A stretch of DNA of 11,703 nt from Gammaproteobacteria bacterium. GTDB taxonomy: Bacteria; Pseudomonadota; Gammaproteobacteria; Chromatiales; Chromatiaceae. Position numbers and translations under genes: made by a program. How positions within the stretch are numbered: position 1 is the first letter of the stretch; each line of letters begins with the position of its first letter. The stretch covers positions 1 to 11,703 of the forward strand of contig JABDQZ010000106.1 in NCBI GenBank assembly GCA_013041975.1, in the 5' to 3' direction. This document shows positions 1 through 8,358 of this stretch, piece after piece. The notes beneath the pieces were generated by a model, which saw only the letters and a program-made list of their open reading frames with translations, was not told the origin of the DNA and ran no database searches.

Positions 1-1830
<1,830 letters not shown>

Positions 1831-1855
1831 GAGTGTCCTTAAGATAATATTTTCC

Positions 1856-1940
1856 AGATAGCTTGCCGGTTATCTAACGGCAGATTTGCCGACAACTTTA
1901 CCGAAATAAGTCGAAAATAAATTCGGCGAATCGAATCGCC
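1856..1940 (-). promoter_or_regulatory. rpoD leader with several possible, partly exclusive hairpins
   Basis: The predicted rpoD leader contains a 5-bp hairpin GGCGA/TCGCC (1925-1940) right at its 5' end. After it comes CGGCA (1887-1891) followed by TGCCG (1878-1882) and a second CGGCA (1864-1868), each given as read on the minus strand. The TGCCG can pair with either CGGCA copy, so two exclusive stems exist. A further AGATA/TATCT pair (1871-1875 with 1856-1860) has the second CGGCA in its loop. Stems are short and no folding energy was computed, so a regulatory role is an inference. Confidence 0.25.
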
Positions 1941-1941
1941 C

Positions 1942-1971
1942 ATTATAGCTCGACAACCGACTATTTGCCAG
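1942..1971 (-). promoter_or_regulatory. Probable sigma70 promoter of rpoD in the dnaG-rpoD gap
   Basis: On the minus strand, a perfect TATAAT -10 box (plus coordinates 1942-1947) is preceded after 18 bases by CTGGCA (1966-1971), which matches 4 of 6 positions of the -35 consensus. Transcription would begin near 1936, leaving a leader of about 105 nt before the rpoD ATG. This would let rpoD be transcribed apart from the upstream operon promoter. The -10 box is strong; the -35 assignment is tentative. Confidence 0.55.
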
Positions 1972-2004
1972 TTGAAATGTGACTATTTTGGTAATAATTC
2001 GCCG

Positions 2005-3744
2005 TTAATTATCGGATTTGATGTTTCTGAGCGATTGAAGTTCCTGCAGGCGTTTCTTTTCGCCTTCAGTTAACTGTCCAGGACTTTTGTTTTGCAGCAG
2101 TTGCTGCCATTCATGATCGGCCAACAATTTTTGGACCTGTCGAATGACACCTTCAAGCTGGCTGCTGACATCTTCTGGCAGAATGTCCAGTTCAAGCTGC
2201 GAGATTTTATGCAGGTGCTGTGATTCAGGTGTGTCGCGCCAGTGTTCCAGAATACTGCCCAGCGAGGTTTCTGGATGCTGGTTGATGAAATCATGAATCT
2301 GGCAGAATAGCGGCAGACCGGGGTGATCAGAGTTGTAAAAGTTTTCCGCTATCGTCGTGTCTGTACATTCAGCTGGGAAATGCAGCATCAGCGCAATGGC
2401 GCGTCTTACTGGCGGTATGGTGTTGAGTCCAGTCTTTGATTGCTTGTTGGGACGGGAAAAGTGTTCACGTGGGGATGTCTGTCCCTGCTGATGTATGCCG
2501 ATAGTTTTATCACGTTTTTGCATCATCATGTCCTTGAAGATGCCTTCAGGCAGTCGTTCAAGATGAGGTTTGACGAGTTCTGCAAAGCGGGCTTTGCCAT
2601 CAAGACTGCGCATATCAACCTGTTCGGCAATTTTTTCAAACAGGTATTCTGAAAGAGGTAATGCATTATTGATGCGTTCTTCAAACGCTGCTTGGCCTTC
2701 TTTTCTGATCAGGGTGTCCGGGTCTTCGCCATCAGGCAGGAATAAAAAACTGGCCTGTTTACCATCACGCATATGTGGCAAGGCCGTTTCCAGTGCCTTC
2801 CAGGCGGCAGCCTTGCCGGCACGGTCACCATCGAAACAGAACACAACATGCTGTGTGGTACGGAAAATCAGTTCCAGGTGCTGGTCGGTAGTAGCGGTTC
2901 CCAGCGTGGCAACAGCGTAATTGATGCCAAATTGTGCCACGGCCACAACATCCATGTAGCCTTCGACAACCAGCAGCCTGTCAACCTGTTTCTGTGCCTG
3001 CCTCGCTTCATATAAACCATAGAGTTCACGCCCCTTGTGAAATACCGGGGTTTCAGGCGAGTTCAGGTACTTGGGTTTTTCATCGCCGAGAATGCGACCG
3101 CCAAAGCCAATGACCCGACCACGTCTGTCTCGAATTGGAAACATGATGCGATCGCGAAAACGGTCATATTGCTTGTTTTCGTTTTTTGTCACCATGCCGG
3201 TTTCGATCAATTGTTTAATTTGGGTATCGTTTTTGCCGATTTCCTTTAACAGGTTATCCCAGCCAGCCGGGGCATAGCCGATCTGATACGTAGCGGCGAC
3301 TTCTCCGCTGAGTCCGCGTTGTTTCAGGTATTCCACAGCTTTTGGCGCATCGGGGTGGTGGCGCAGTAGCCATGCATAGAACTTTCGGCACTGTTCCAGT
3401 AGATCATAGAGTGGACGGTAATCCGGTCCCTGATAATCGTTATCTTCACGTGGTACTTCTACACCGATCTGTCTGGCGACTTCTTCCACAGCATCCGGAA
3501 AGGCCAGGTTGTCATACTCCATTAAAAAGGAAATGGCTGATCCATGCGCGCCGCAACCAAAGCAATGGTAGAACTGTTTGGTTGGGCTTACCGTAAAGGA
3601 TGGGGTTTTTTCATGGTGAAACGGACAACACGCCTGAAATTCGCGTCCGGCTTTTTTCAGTGGAATACGCGCATTGATAATATCCACGATATCAGCCTGG
3701 CTGAGTAGCTGGTCAATAAATTGTGAGGGGATGCGTCCGGCCAT
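2005..3744 (-). CDS. dnaG: DNA primase DnaG
   Basis: Makes the RNA primers that start leading strands and Okazaki fragments, working with the replicative helicase DnaB. The 579 aa length matches E. coli DnaG (581). The N-terminal CHC2 zinc-binding domain shows C40, H43, C61 and C64 in the family spacing. The RNA polymerase core follows, with the conserved stretches at 199-219 and 225-248. The TOPRIM metal site is EGYMD (E261 to D265) and DGD (D305, D307), with a further acidic DGEDPD at 338-343. A poorly conserved linker near 410-440 leads into the helicase-interacting C-terminal domain (about 440-579). The start at 3742-3744 gives the normal MAGRIP-type N-terminus, but no clear Shine-Dalgarno precedes it, suggesting inefficient initiation, as is known for dnaG in E. 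coli. It lies 88 bp after yqeY and 174 bp before rpoD in one operon. Confidence 0.98.
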   Translation of the reverse strand: MAGRIPSQFIDQLLSQADIVDIINARIPLKKAGREFQACCPFHHEKTPSFTVSPTKQFYHCFGCGAHGSAISFLMEYDNLAFPDAVEEVARQIGVEVPREDNDYQGPDYRPLYDLLEQCRKFYAWLLRHHPDAPKAVEYLKQRGLSGEVAATYQIGYAPAGWDNLLKEIGKNDTQIKQLIETGMVTKNENKQYDRFRDRIMFPIRDRRGRVIGFGGRILGDEKPKYLNSPETPVFHKGRELYGLYEARQAQKQVDRLLVVEGYMDVVAVAQFGINYAVATLGTATTDQHLELIFRTTQHVVFCFDGDRAGKAAAWKALETALPHMRDGKQASFLFLPDGEDPDTLIRKEGQAAFEERINNALPLSEYLFEKIAEQVDMRSLDGKARFAELVKPHLERLPEGIFKDMMMQKRDKTIGIHQQGQTSPREHFSRPNKQSKTGLNTIPPVRRAIALMLHFPAECTDTTIAENFYNSDHPGLPLFCQIHDFINQHPETSLGSILEHWRDTPESQHLHKISQLELDILPEDVSSQLEGVIRQVQKLLADHEWQQLLQNKSPGQLTEGEKKRLQELQSLRNIKSDN

Positions 3745-3788
3745 TGGTGAATCATAGAGGGGTCGGAATCAAAATCAAGCACTGAGGT

Positions 3789-3810
3789 AGTAGCAGAGCA
3801 AGCTGTTACT
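3789..3810 (-). other. Imperfect hairpin in the yqeY-dnaG gap
   Basis: As read on the minus strand, AGTA-A-CAG is followed by a 6-nt loop and CTG-C-TACT: seven pairs with one mismatch. No T-run follows, so it is not a standard terminator. E. coli carries a partial terminator in the equivalent rpsU-dnaG gap, which lowers dnaG expression; this hairpin could have a similar damping or processing role, but that is inference. Confidence 0.25.
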
Positions 3811-3832
3811 GATGTGGGATAAGAGCGATGAA

Positions 3833-4273
3833 TCAGGAAAGTTTCTGCTTAACCAGACCACTGGCCTGACCCATATCGGCACGGCCTTGTAGTTTGGGCT
3901 TGAGAACACCCATCAGCTTACCCATGTCTTTCATGGAGGCAGCGCCGGTTTCAGCAATGGCAGCATCGATCATTTCGAGTATGGCAGCTTCATCCAACTG
4001 TTCTGGCAGGTAATCCTGGATGATGCCGATTTCGAATTTTTCCTGATCGGCTAACTCGGTACGCCCGGCATCTTCATATTGGGTAATGGAATCGCGGCGT
4101 TGCTTAACCATTTTATCGAGTATGGCAAGAACCTGCTCGTCATTGAGCTCGATTCTTTCATCAACTTCCTTTTGCTTGATGGCAGCGAGGATTAAACGGA
4201 TAACGCCCAGGCGTGGCTTGTCACCACCCTTCATGGCGGCTTTCATATCATCCGTAATTTGCTGCTTGAGCAT
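3833..4273 (-). CDS. yqeY: GatB/YqeY domain protein
   Basis: A 146 aa single-domain YqeY protein, homologous to the C-terminal tail domain of GatB, the B subunit of the Asp/Glu-tRNA amidotransferase, which contacts tRNA. The exact role of free-standing YqeY is not settled; a tRNA-related job is inferred from the GatB homology. Family features seen are the N-terminal MLKQQITDDMKAAMK helix, the RLILAAIKQKEVDER segment (about 26-40), the central YLPEQLDE motif (about 88-95) and the C-terminal DMGKLMGVLKPKLQGRAD segment. It starts 18 bp after the rpsU stop and is presumably co-transcribed with it. No good Shine-Dalgarno precedes the ATG at 4271-4273, so coupling to rpsU translation is possible. 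Its place between rpsU and dnaG is common in proteobacteria but not found in E. coli. Confidence 0.95.
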   Translation of the reverse strand: MLKQQITDDMKAAMKGGDKPRLGVIRLILAAIKQKEVDERIELNDEQVLAILDKMVKQRRDSITQYEDAGRTELADQEKFEIGIIQDYLPEQLDEAAILEMIDAAIAETGAASMKDMGKLMGVLKPKLQGRADMGQASGLVKQKLS

Positions 4274-4291
4274 GGTCAGGAGAAATGGCGA

Positions 4292-4507
4292 TTAGTACTG
4301 GCGTTCCCAGCGGCGTGATTCGCGCTGCACCTGTTTCTGGTTACGTTTAACAGCGGCAGCTGCCTTGCGTTTTCTTTCCCAGGTTGGTTTTTCATAGAAT
4401 TCGCGACGACGTACTTCAGCCAGAACGCCCGCTTTTTCACAGGAGCGTTTGAAGCGACGCAGCGCTACTTCAAATGGTTCGTTTTCTTTTACACGTACTT
4501 CAGGCAT
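4292..4507 (-). CDS. rpsU: 30S ribosomal protein bS21
   Basis: Small, very basic protein of the 30S subunit platform that helps initiation on natural mRNAs. The 71 aa product begins MPEVRVKENEPFEVALRRFKR, runs through the conserved EVRRREFYEKPTWERKRK core and ends in an arginine-rich tail (RRWERQY), matching the family in length and sequence. It is the first gene of the minus-strand operon. A GGTGG ribosome binding site lies at 4515-4519, seven bases before the ATG, and a good sigma70 promoter sits about 50 bp upstream. tsaD diverges from it across a 103-bp gap. Confidence 0.98.
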   Translation of the reverse strand: MPEVRVKENEPFEVALRRFKRSCEKAGVLAEVRRREFYEKPTWERKRKAAAAVKRNQKQVQRESRRWERQY

Positions 4508-4554
4508 TGCTATCCCACCAGATAAATGTTTTGCTAATAAATATAAGGGTGCGA

Positions 4555-4583
4555 ATTCTATAGCCGTGCGCTCGAATTTGCAA
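4555..4583 (-). promoter_or_regulatory. Probable sigma70 promoter of the rpsU-yqeY-dnaG-rpoD operon
   Basis: On the minus strand, TTGCAA (4578-4583; 4 of 6 matches to the -35 consensus) is followed after exactly 17 bases by TAGAAT (4555-4560; 5 of 6 matches to the -10 consensus). The implied start lies about 45 nt before the rpsU ATG, upstream of its ribosome binding site. No LexA-type box, which is present at the E. coli rpsU promoter, is visible here. Confidence 0.6.
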
Positions 4584-4610
4584 AGTTTTTCGTGAACAAC
4601 AGACTTTAAT

Positions 4611-5642
4611 ATGCTGGTATTGGGAATAGAAACCTCCTGCGACGAGACAGGGGTCGCTGTCTACGACAGTGAAAAAGGGCTGCTTTCGCATGTCCTGTTC
4701 AGTCAGATAGAAACGCATATCGAGTATGGCGGTGTGGTTCCTGAGCTGGCCTCTCGTGATCACGTGCGCAAACTGATGCCACTCATCAGCGAGGCGCTGC
4801 AAAAGGCTGATGTAAAGAAAGAACAGCTGGATGCGATCGCCTATACTGCCGGCCCTGGACTGGTTGGAGCGCTGCTGGTTGGTGTTTCTGCAGGGCGCAG
4901 CCTGGCCTGGTCGCTCGGTATCCCTGCTATTGCAGTGCATCACATGGAAGGCCATCTGCTGGCACCCATGCTGGAAAATGAAGCACCGGAATTTCCTTTT
5001 GTGGCTCTGCTGGTATCCGGTGGCCATACGCAACTGGTGAACGTTAAAGCAATTGGCAACTATGTATTAATGGGTGAGTCGCTGGACGATGCGGCCGGTG
5101 AAGCCTTTGATAAAACAGCAAAATTATTAGGATTACCCTATCCGGGGGGTCCTGAACTGGCGGCGCTGGCTGAAAAAGGCACACCAGGGCGTTTTCGTTT
5201 TCCACGTCCAATGACGGACAGGCCTGGATTGGATTTCAGTTTCTCCGGCCTGAAAACCTTTGCCATGAATACCTGGACGGATCTGCAGAAAAACGAACCC
5301 GATGAGCAACTGCAGCAATCCAGGGCGGATATTGCACTGGCATTTCAGGATGCGGTGGTTGATACCATGATGATCAAGTGTCGTCGAGCACTGGAGTCTG
5401 TTTCGGCAACAACGCTGGTCATGGCAGGTGGTGTCAGCGCCAACAAGGCATTAAGGCAGGGCTTGCAGGCGTTTATGGAAAAAAATGGCGGAAGAGTGTT
5501 CTATCCACGTCCGCAATTCTGTACTGATAACGGAGCAATGATTGCCTATGCAGGCTGCCAGAGGGCATTAGCTGGTGAATTTCAGGGATTGGCGATGAAG
5601 GCCAGGCCTCGCTGGCCGTTGGATGAACTGGAGCCAGCCTGA
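4611..5642 (+). CDS. tsaD: tRNA N6-adenosine threonylcarbamoyltransferase TsaD
   Basis: Transfers the threonylcarbamoyl group from TC-AMP to A37 of ANN-decoding tRNAs (t6A), in a complex with TsaB and TsaE; neither partner is in this window. The 343 aa protein has the Kae1/TsaD ASKHA fold. It starts MLVLGIETSCDETGVAVYD, carries the metal-binding HMEGH (H111, H115) at the expected positions, the nucleotide-binding LVSGGHTQLV (about 136-143), the DDAAGEAFDKTAKLLGLPYPGGP block (159-181), MAGGVSANKALR (271-282) and the C-terminal metal ligand D306 in CTDNGAM. The ATG is preferred because an in-frame GTG just upstream (4593) runs into a stop before it. No Shine-Dalgarno is visible. It is divergent from rpsU, the usual arrangement. 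Confidence 0.98.
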   Translation: MLVLGIETSCDETGVAVYDSEKGLLSHVLFSQIETHIEYGGVVPELASRDHVRKLMPLISEALQKADVKKEQLDAIAYTAGPGLVGALLVGVSAGRSLAWSLGIPAIAVHHMEGHLLAPMLENEAPEFPFVALLVSGGHTQLVNVKAIGNYVLMGESLDDAAGEAFDKTAKLLGLPYPGGPELAALAEKGTPGRFRFPRPMTDRPGLDFSFSGLKTFAMNTWTDLQKNEPDEQLQQSRADIALAFQDAVVDTMMIKCRRALESVSATTLVMAGGVSANKALRQGLQAFMEKNGGRVFYPRPQFCTDNGAMIAYAGCQRALAGEFQGLAMKARPRWPLDELEPA

Positions 5643-5647
5643 TCACT

Positions 5648-5671
5648 CCCTCTCCTGATAACAGGAGAGGG
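5648..5671. terminator. Perfect 10-bp hairpin between convergent tsaD and DUF2892 gene
   Basis: CCCTCTCCTG and CAGGAGAGGG form a perfect GC-rich 10-bp stem with an ATAA loop, six bases after the tsaD stop. It is placed to end transcription from both convergent genes, but neither strand has a proper T-run after the stem, so it may slow polymerase or protect 3' ends rather than act as a full intrinsic terminator. The structure is certain; the function is inferred. Confidence 0.55.
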
Positions 5672-5682
5672 TAGTAAGATAA

Positions 5683-5895
5683 TCAAGCAGTCGCTGATTT
5701 AAAACCCAGCGCTTTTAGAATGATTGCCAGCGGGCAAAAACCGGTGAAGGCAGATTGAAACAGGTTCAAACCAACAAAACCGGTGAAAAACAGCCAGTAT
5801 TCATGATGGAAAACCGGGCTTGAAGCCCAGCCCAATGCCAGGCTCAACATGATGAAGGCGCCGGCAACGGCAAGTATGATTCGTTCGATAGTCAT
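5683..5895 (-). CDS. DUF2892 (YgaP-type transmembrane domain) small membrane protein
   Basis: A 70 aa protein of two hydrophobic helices (about 5-27 and 37-57) with a short polar joint. The TGFCPLAIILKALGFK segment near the C-terminus is the hallmark of DUF2892, the membrane domain found at the end of E. coli YgaP. Here it stands alone, without the rhodanese (sulfurtransferase) domain of YgaP. The conserved Cys in TGFCP is kept. The ATG at 5893-5895 is chosen because GGAGA (5902-5906) sits at ideal spacing; a TTG at 5908-5910 would overlap this site. It has its own strong promoter and is convergent with tsaD. It should lie in the inner membrane; its role is unknown. Confidence 0.85.
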   Translation of the reverse strand: MTIERIILAVAGAFIMLSLALGWASSPVFHHEYWLFFTGFVGLNLFQSAFTGFCPLAIILKALGFKSATA

Positions 5896-5927
5896 GGAAA
5901 ATCTCCGCAAAATTCAAATTGCAGCAG

Positions 5928-5956
5928 ATTATAAGAAAATTAATCCTTCCATTCAA
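5928..5956 (-). promoter_or_regulatory. Near-consensus sigma70 promoter of the DUF2892 gene
   Basis: On the minus strand, TTGAAT (5951-5956) is followed after exactly 17 bases by a perfect TATAAT (5928-5933). Transcription would start near 5921, about 25 nt before the start codon, leaving the GGAGA ribosome binding site inside the leader. The fit in position and sequence is among the best in the window. Confidence 0.65.
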
Positions 5957-5991
5957 TGAAATTATATTAAAAACTGCTAATTTTCTTCTTT

Positions 5992-6585
5992 TTATTCCTG
6001 TTCCGGGCCGATTTGACCTTCGTTTCCGGAAATCAGGTTCTTGATATTATTTCTGTGACGCCAGAAAAGCAGGACACTGATAAATATCTGCATGACCAGT
6101 AGTTCTGGAGCCGGCCATAGATACCAGATGATGGCAGGTGCCAGCGCCATGGAAACCAGCGCAGCCAGAGAGGAAATTTTCAGGCCTTTGGCCATGAACA
6201 GCCAGATGGCGGCTACCGCAAGTCCCAATTGCCAGTGCAATCCAAATTGAACTCCCAACGCTGTTGCTACACCTTTACCACCCTTGAATGAAAAGAACAC
6301 CGGATAAAGATGGCCAAGAAATGCAGCTGCCGCAGTCAGTGCGAAAATCAGTGCTGAATCGGAAACTAGATGCACCAGCGCAACAGGAATGAAACCTTTT
6401 AGCATATCGCCAAACAGCGTGATGGCTGCTGCTTTTTTACCACCAATTCTTAATACATTGGTTGCCCCGGGATTATTGGATCCCTGCGTTCTGGGGTCGG
6501 GTAGTCCCATTAACTTGCAGACAATGATGGCACTGGAAATCGAGCCCATTAGATAGGCTAAAGGAATTATCGTATATTCAATCAT
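5992..6585 (-). CDS. plsY: Acyl-phosphate:glycerol-3-phosphate acyltransferase PlsY
   Basis: Integral inner-membrane enzyme that transfers an acyl group from acyl-phosphate (made by PlsX) to glycerol 3-phosphate, giving lysophosphatidic acid, the first step of phospholipid synthesis. The 197 aa protein has several hydrophobic segments. It shows all family motifs: GSISSA (14-19), GSNNPGATNVLR (35-46), GHLYPVFFSFKGGKGVAT (91-108) and a C-terminal RHRNNIKNLISGNEG-type motif (about 173-188). The ATG at 6583-6585 is chosen because it places the first helix (IIPLAYLMG) right after the start as in E. coli PlsY. The reading frame stays open further upstream to 6720, but that part would overlap folB and has no family match. 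It diverges from folB across 85 bp, a neighbourhood also seen in enterics (ygiH/folB). No convincing terminator follows it. Confidence 0.97.
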   Translation of the reverse strand: MIEYTIIPLAYLMGSISSAIIVCKLMGLPDPRTQGSNNPGATNVLRIGGKKAAAITLFGDMLKGFIPVALVHLVSDSALIFALTAAAAFLGHLYPVFFSFKGGKGVATALGVQFGLHWQLGLAVAAIWLFMAKGLKISSLAALVSMALAPAIIWYLWPAPELLVMQIFISVLLFWRHRNNIKNLISGNEGQIGPEQE

Positions 6586-6670
6586 GCATACATTGTCTGT
6601 CGAGGCTGGGTTTTGGTCAATGGATGACATAAAATGCAGTACGTTCTGAAGACATCCGCATGGACTAAAC

Positions 6671-7027
6671 ATGGATATTATTTTTTTACGCGATTTACGT
6701 ATCGACACAATTATTGGCATTTACGACTGGGAACGTGAAAAACGCCAGACCGTGGTGCTTGACCTGGAAATGAGTACAGATGTTGCTCGAGCTGCAGCCT
6801 CTGACAACATACGTGATGCATTGAATTACAAGGATATAGCCAAGCGTCTAATCCAATTTGTCGGTGAAAGTGAATTTCAGCTGGTGGAAACCCTGGCTGA
6901 AGAGTGTGCTCATATTATTCGCAATGAATTTGATGTCAAATGGGTAAAGGTTGAATTAAATAAACAGGGTGCAGTTTCCGGTTCGCGAGATGTCGGTGTG
7001 ATCATCGAACGTGGTGAAAAAAACTGA
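6671..7027 (+). CDS. folB: Dihydroneopterin aldolase FolB
   Basis: Converts 7,8-dihydroneopterin to 6-hydroxymethyl-7,8-dihydropterin and glycolaldehyde in folate synthesis; the family also epimerises to dihydromonapterin. The 118 aa length is typical. Pterin-site residues are in their motifs: E21 in GIYDWERE (16-23), Y53 in LNYKDI, E73 in LVETLAE and K98 in ELNKQGA. The start MDIIFLRDLRIDTIIGIYDWE is standard for the family; only a weak GGA-type ribosome binding site precedes it. Its stop overlaps the folK ATG by one base (TGATG at 7025-7029), so translation of the two enzymes is likely coupled. Confidence 0.97.
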   Translation: MDIIFLRDLRIDTIIGIYDWEREKRQTVVLDLEMSTDVARAAASDNIRDALNYKDIAKRLIQFVGESEFQLVETLAEECAHIIRNEFDVKWVKVELNKQGAVSGSRDVGVIIERGEKN

Positions 7028-7524
7028 TGTCCGGGAAATTTCAGGTCTGGCTCGGGCTGGGCAGTAATATTAATGCCGAAGACAATATCCGGGCAGCTGT
7101 CAGCACCTTGCGCAGCCATTATGGTGAACTGGTCATTTCGCCTGTTTATGAAAGCGAGTCTGTCGGTTTTGAGGGAGACAATTTCCTCAATCTTGTGGTT
7201 GGTGTTGAAACGGATGAAACCATTGAACAGCTTAGCCTGATGTTAAAAAAAATCGAAGATGATAACGGTCGTTCACGGGGTGGAGAAAAGTTTTCTGCCA
7301 GAACGCTGGATATCGATATTCTCACCTATGGTCAGTACGACCTGACCGAACAGGGTGTCAATATTCCACGGCATGAAATTCTGACCTATGCGTTTGTATT
7401 AAAACCCTTGTCAGATGTAGCACCAGACGGCATTCACCCTCATCTGGAGATGACCTATAAAAGGTTATGGGAGGGGTTTGATCAGCAATCCCAGCCAATG
7501 CAGCATTATCAGATGGAGTTTTGA
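7027..7524 (+). CDS. folK: 2-amino-4-hydroxy-6-hydroxymethyldihydropteridine pyrophosphokinase FolK
   Basis: Transfers pyrophosphate from ATP to the product of FolB, preparing it for condensation with p-aminobenzoate by FolP. The 165 aa protein shows the HPPK pattern: WLGLGSNI (8-15), SPVYESESVGF (38-48), NFLNLVVGVET (52-62), GRSRGGEKFSARTLDIDIL (81-99) with magnesium-binding D95 and D97, and IPRHEILTYAFVLKPLSDVAPD (113-134). The usual HPE of the last motif reads RHE here. Translation start overlaps the folB stop. Convergent with the pteridine reductase gene, with only 8 bp between the stops. Confidence 0.97.
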   Translation: MSGKFQVWLGLGSNINAEDNIRAAVSTLRSHYGELVISPVYESESVGFEGDNFLNLVVGVETDETIEQLSLMLKKIEDDNGRSRGGEKFSARTLDIDILTYGQYDLTEQGVNIPRHEILTYAFVLKPLSDVAPDGIHPHLEMTYKRLWEGFDQQSQPMQHYQMEF

Positions 7525-7532
7525 ACAGCTAT

Positions 7533-8300
7533 TCACTGTTGAGCCGTTCGTCCACCATCAACAGTAATAATCTCACCGGTAATATAAGGTGCATCCAGAA
7601 CCAGAAAACGAATGGTTTTGGCAATATCATCAAACTCACCTTTTCTTTGCATCGGAATACGCGCAAGAATCTTTTCCTGTTCTTCACTCGATGAGCCTGT
7701 CTGACCATCAGCATCAGGCCATTCGATGGCTCCGGGAGCAACGCCATTAACGCGAATCTCTGGTGCCAGTTCACGTGCAAGCGATTTCACCATCATGGCC
7801 TTGGCTGCCTTGGCCATACTGTAGATGGTGTGATTTTTCAATGGTCTGAATCCATGGATATCGATCAGATTAACAATGCATCCATGTGTTTGTTTCAATA
7901 GCGGTATGGCAGCCTGGGATAAAAACAGTGGAGCTTTCATGTTGCTGCCAACCAGATCATGCCAATGTTCTTCAGACATTTGATCAACTGGTGTTGGATA
8001 AAAGCTCGAAGCGTTGTTGATCAGAACGTCCAGCCTGCCGAAGCGGCTTTCGACTTCGCTAACCAATCCTTTAAGGTCAGCGGTGACATTAAGGTCGCAT
8101 TGAAATGTTGCAACAGAGTTCGGCCGAGTGCTTTCAAGTTCAGCCTTGAGTGCCATGGCCTTTTCTTCTGAGTTGCGGTAGTGGATGGCTATGTTCATCC
8201 CGGTTTCATGCAGGCGGCGCGCGGTCTGGGCGCCAATGCGTCCGGCAGCACCAGTGATCAGAGCAACCTTGACGTGCTGTTTTTCAGATAGAGAGTTCAT
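7533..8300 (-). CDS. Pteridine reductase (PTR1/FolM-like SDR)
   Basis: NADPH-dependent short-chain dehydrogenase of 255 aa expected to reduce dihydropterins (dihydrobiopterin, dihydromonapterin) and possibly dihydrofolate. It has the SDR nucleotide motif TGAAGRIG (16-23), in which the Arg, together with HYR at 40-42, fits the NADPH-using pteridine reductase type. NNASSFYPTP (95-104) and NLIDIHGFRPL (144-154) follow. The usual catalytic Ser is replaced by D147, followed by Y160 and K164 of YSMAK: the Asp-Tyr-Lys triad known from PTR1 and FolM. The VAPGAIEWP segment (187-195) is also typical. The ATG at 8298-8300 follows an AGGGG ribosome binding site. Its place beside folB-folK supports a pterin or folate role. 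A generic SDR with other substrates is less likely. The exact substrate, and whether it replaces FolA, cannot be read here. Confidence 0.88.
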   Translation of the reverse strand: MNSLSEKQHVKVALITGAAGRIGAQTARRLHETGMNIAIHYRNSEEKAMALKAELESTRPNSVATFQCDLNVTADLKGLVSEVESRFGRLDVLINNASSFYPTPVDQMSEEHWHDLVGSNMKAPLFLSQAAIPLLKQTHGCIVNLIDIHGFRPLKNHTIYSMAKAAKAMMVKSLARELAPEIRVNGVAPGAIEWPDADGQTGSSSEEQEKILARIPMQRKGEFDDIAKTIRFLVLDAPYITGEIITVDGGRTAQQ

Positions 8301-8329
8301 TGTATCCCCTGTAAACTCTGTCGATACAA
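8300..8329 (-). promoter_or_regulatory. Inverted repeat around the pteridine reductase ribosome binding site
   Basis: A perfect 7-bp inverted repeat, TTGTATC / GATACAA, with a 16-nt spacer, occupies 8300-8306 and 8323-8329. In the minus-strand mRNA the 3' arm begins directly after the GGGG of the ribosome binding site and includes the first base of the ATG. It could be an RNA hairpin limiting translation or a protein operator in the 58-bp divergent gap; chance cannot be excluded. Confidence 0.3.
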
Positions 8330-8358
8330 CAAGACTACCGTAAATTTATTAAAAATCC

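Noticed and set aside
4508..4610. LexA-type SOS box in the rpsU-tsaD gap
   Set aside because: No CTGT-N8-ACAG pattern found, unlike the E. coli rpsU promoter region.
4500..5033. Minus-strand open frame of 177 codons running from the rpsU start across the first part of tsaD
   Set aside because: Antisense to the highly conserved N-terminal half of TsaD; no recognisable protein features.
5957..5991. Terminator after plsY
   Set aside because: Only an AT-rich weak stem is present on the minus strand; not a convincing intrinsic terminator.
6586..6720. N-terminal extension of PlsY (45 extra residues)
   Set aside because: No family match, overlaps the folB start, and the conserved first helix begins right after the ATG at 6585.
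7524..7540. Hairpin AACAG/CTGTT between convergent folK and pteridine reductase genes
   Set aside because: Five pairs, a 7-nt loop and no T-run; too weak to call a terminator.
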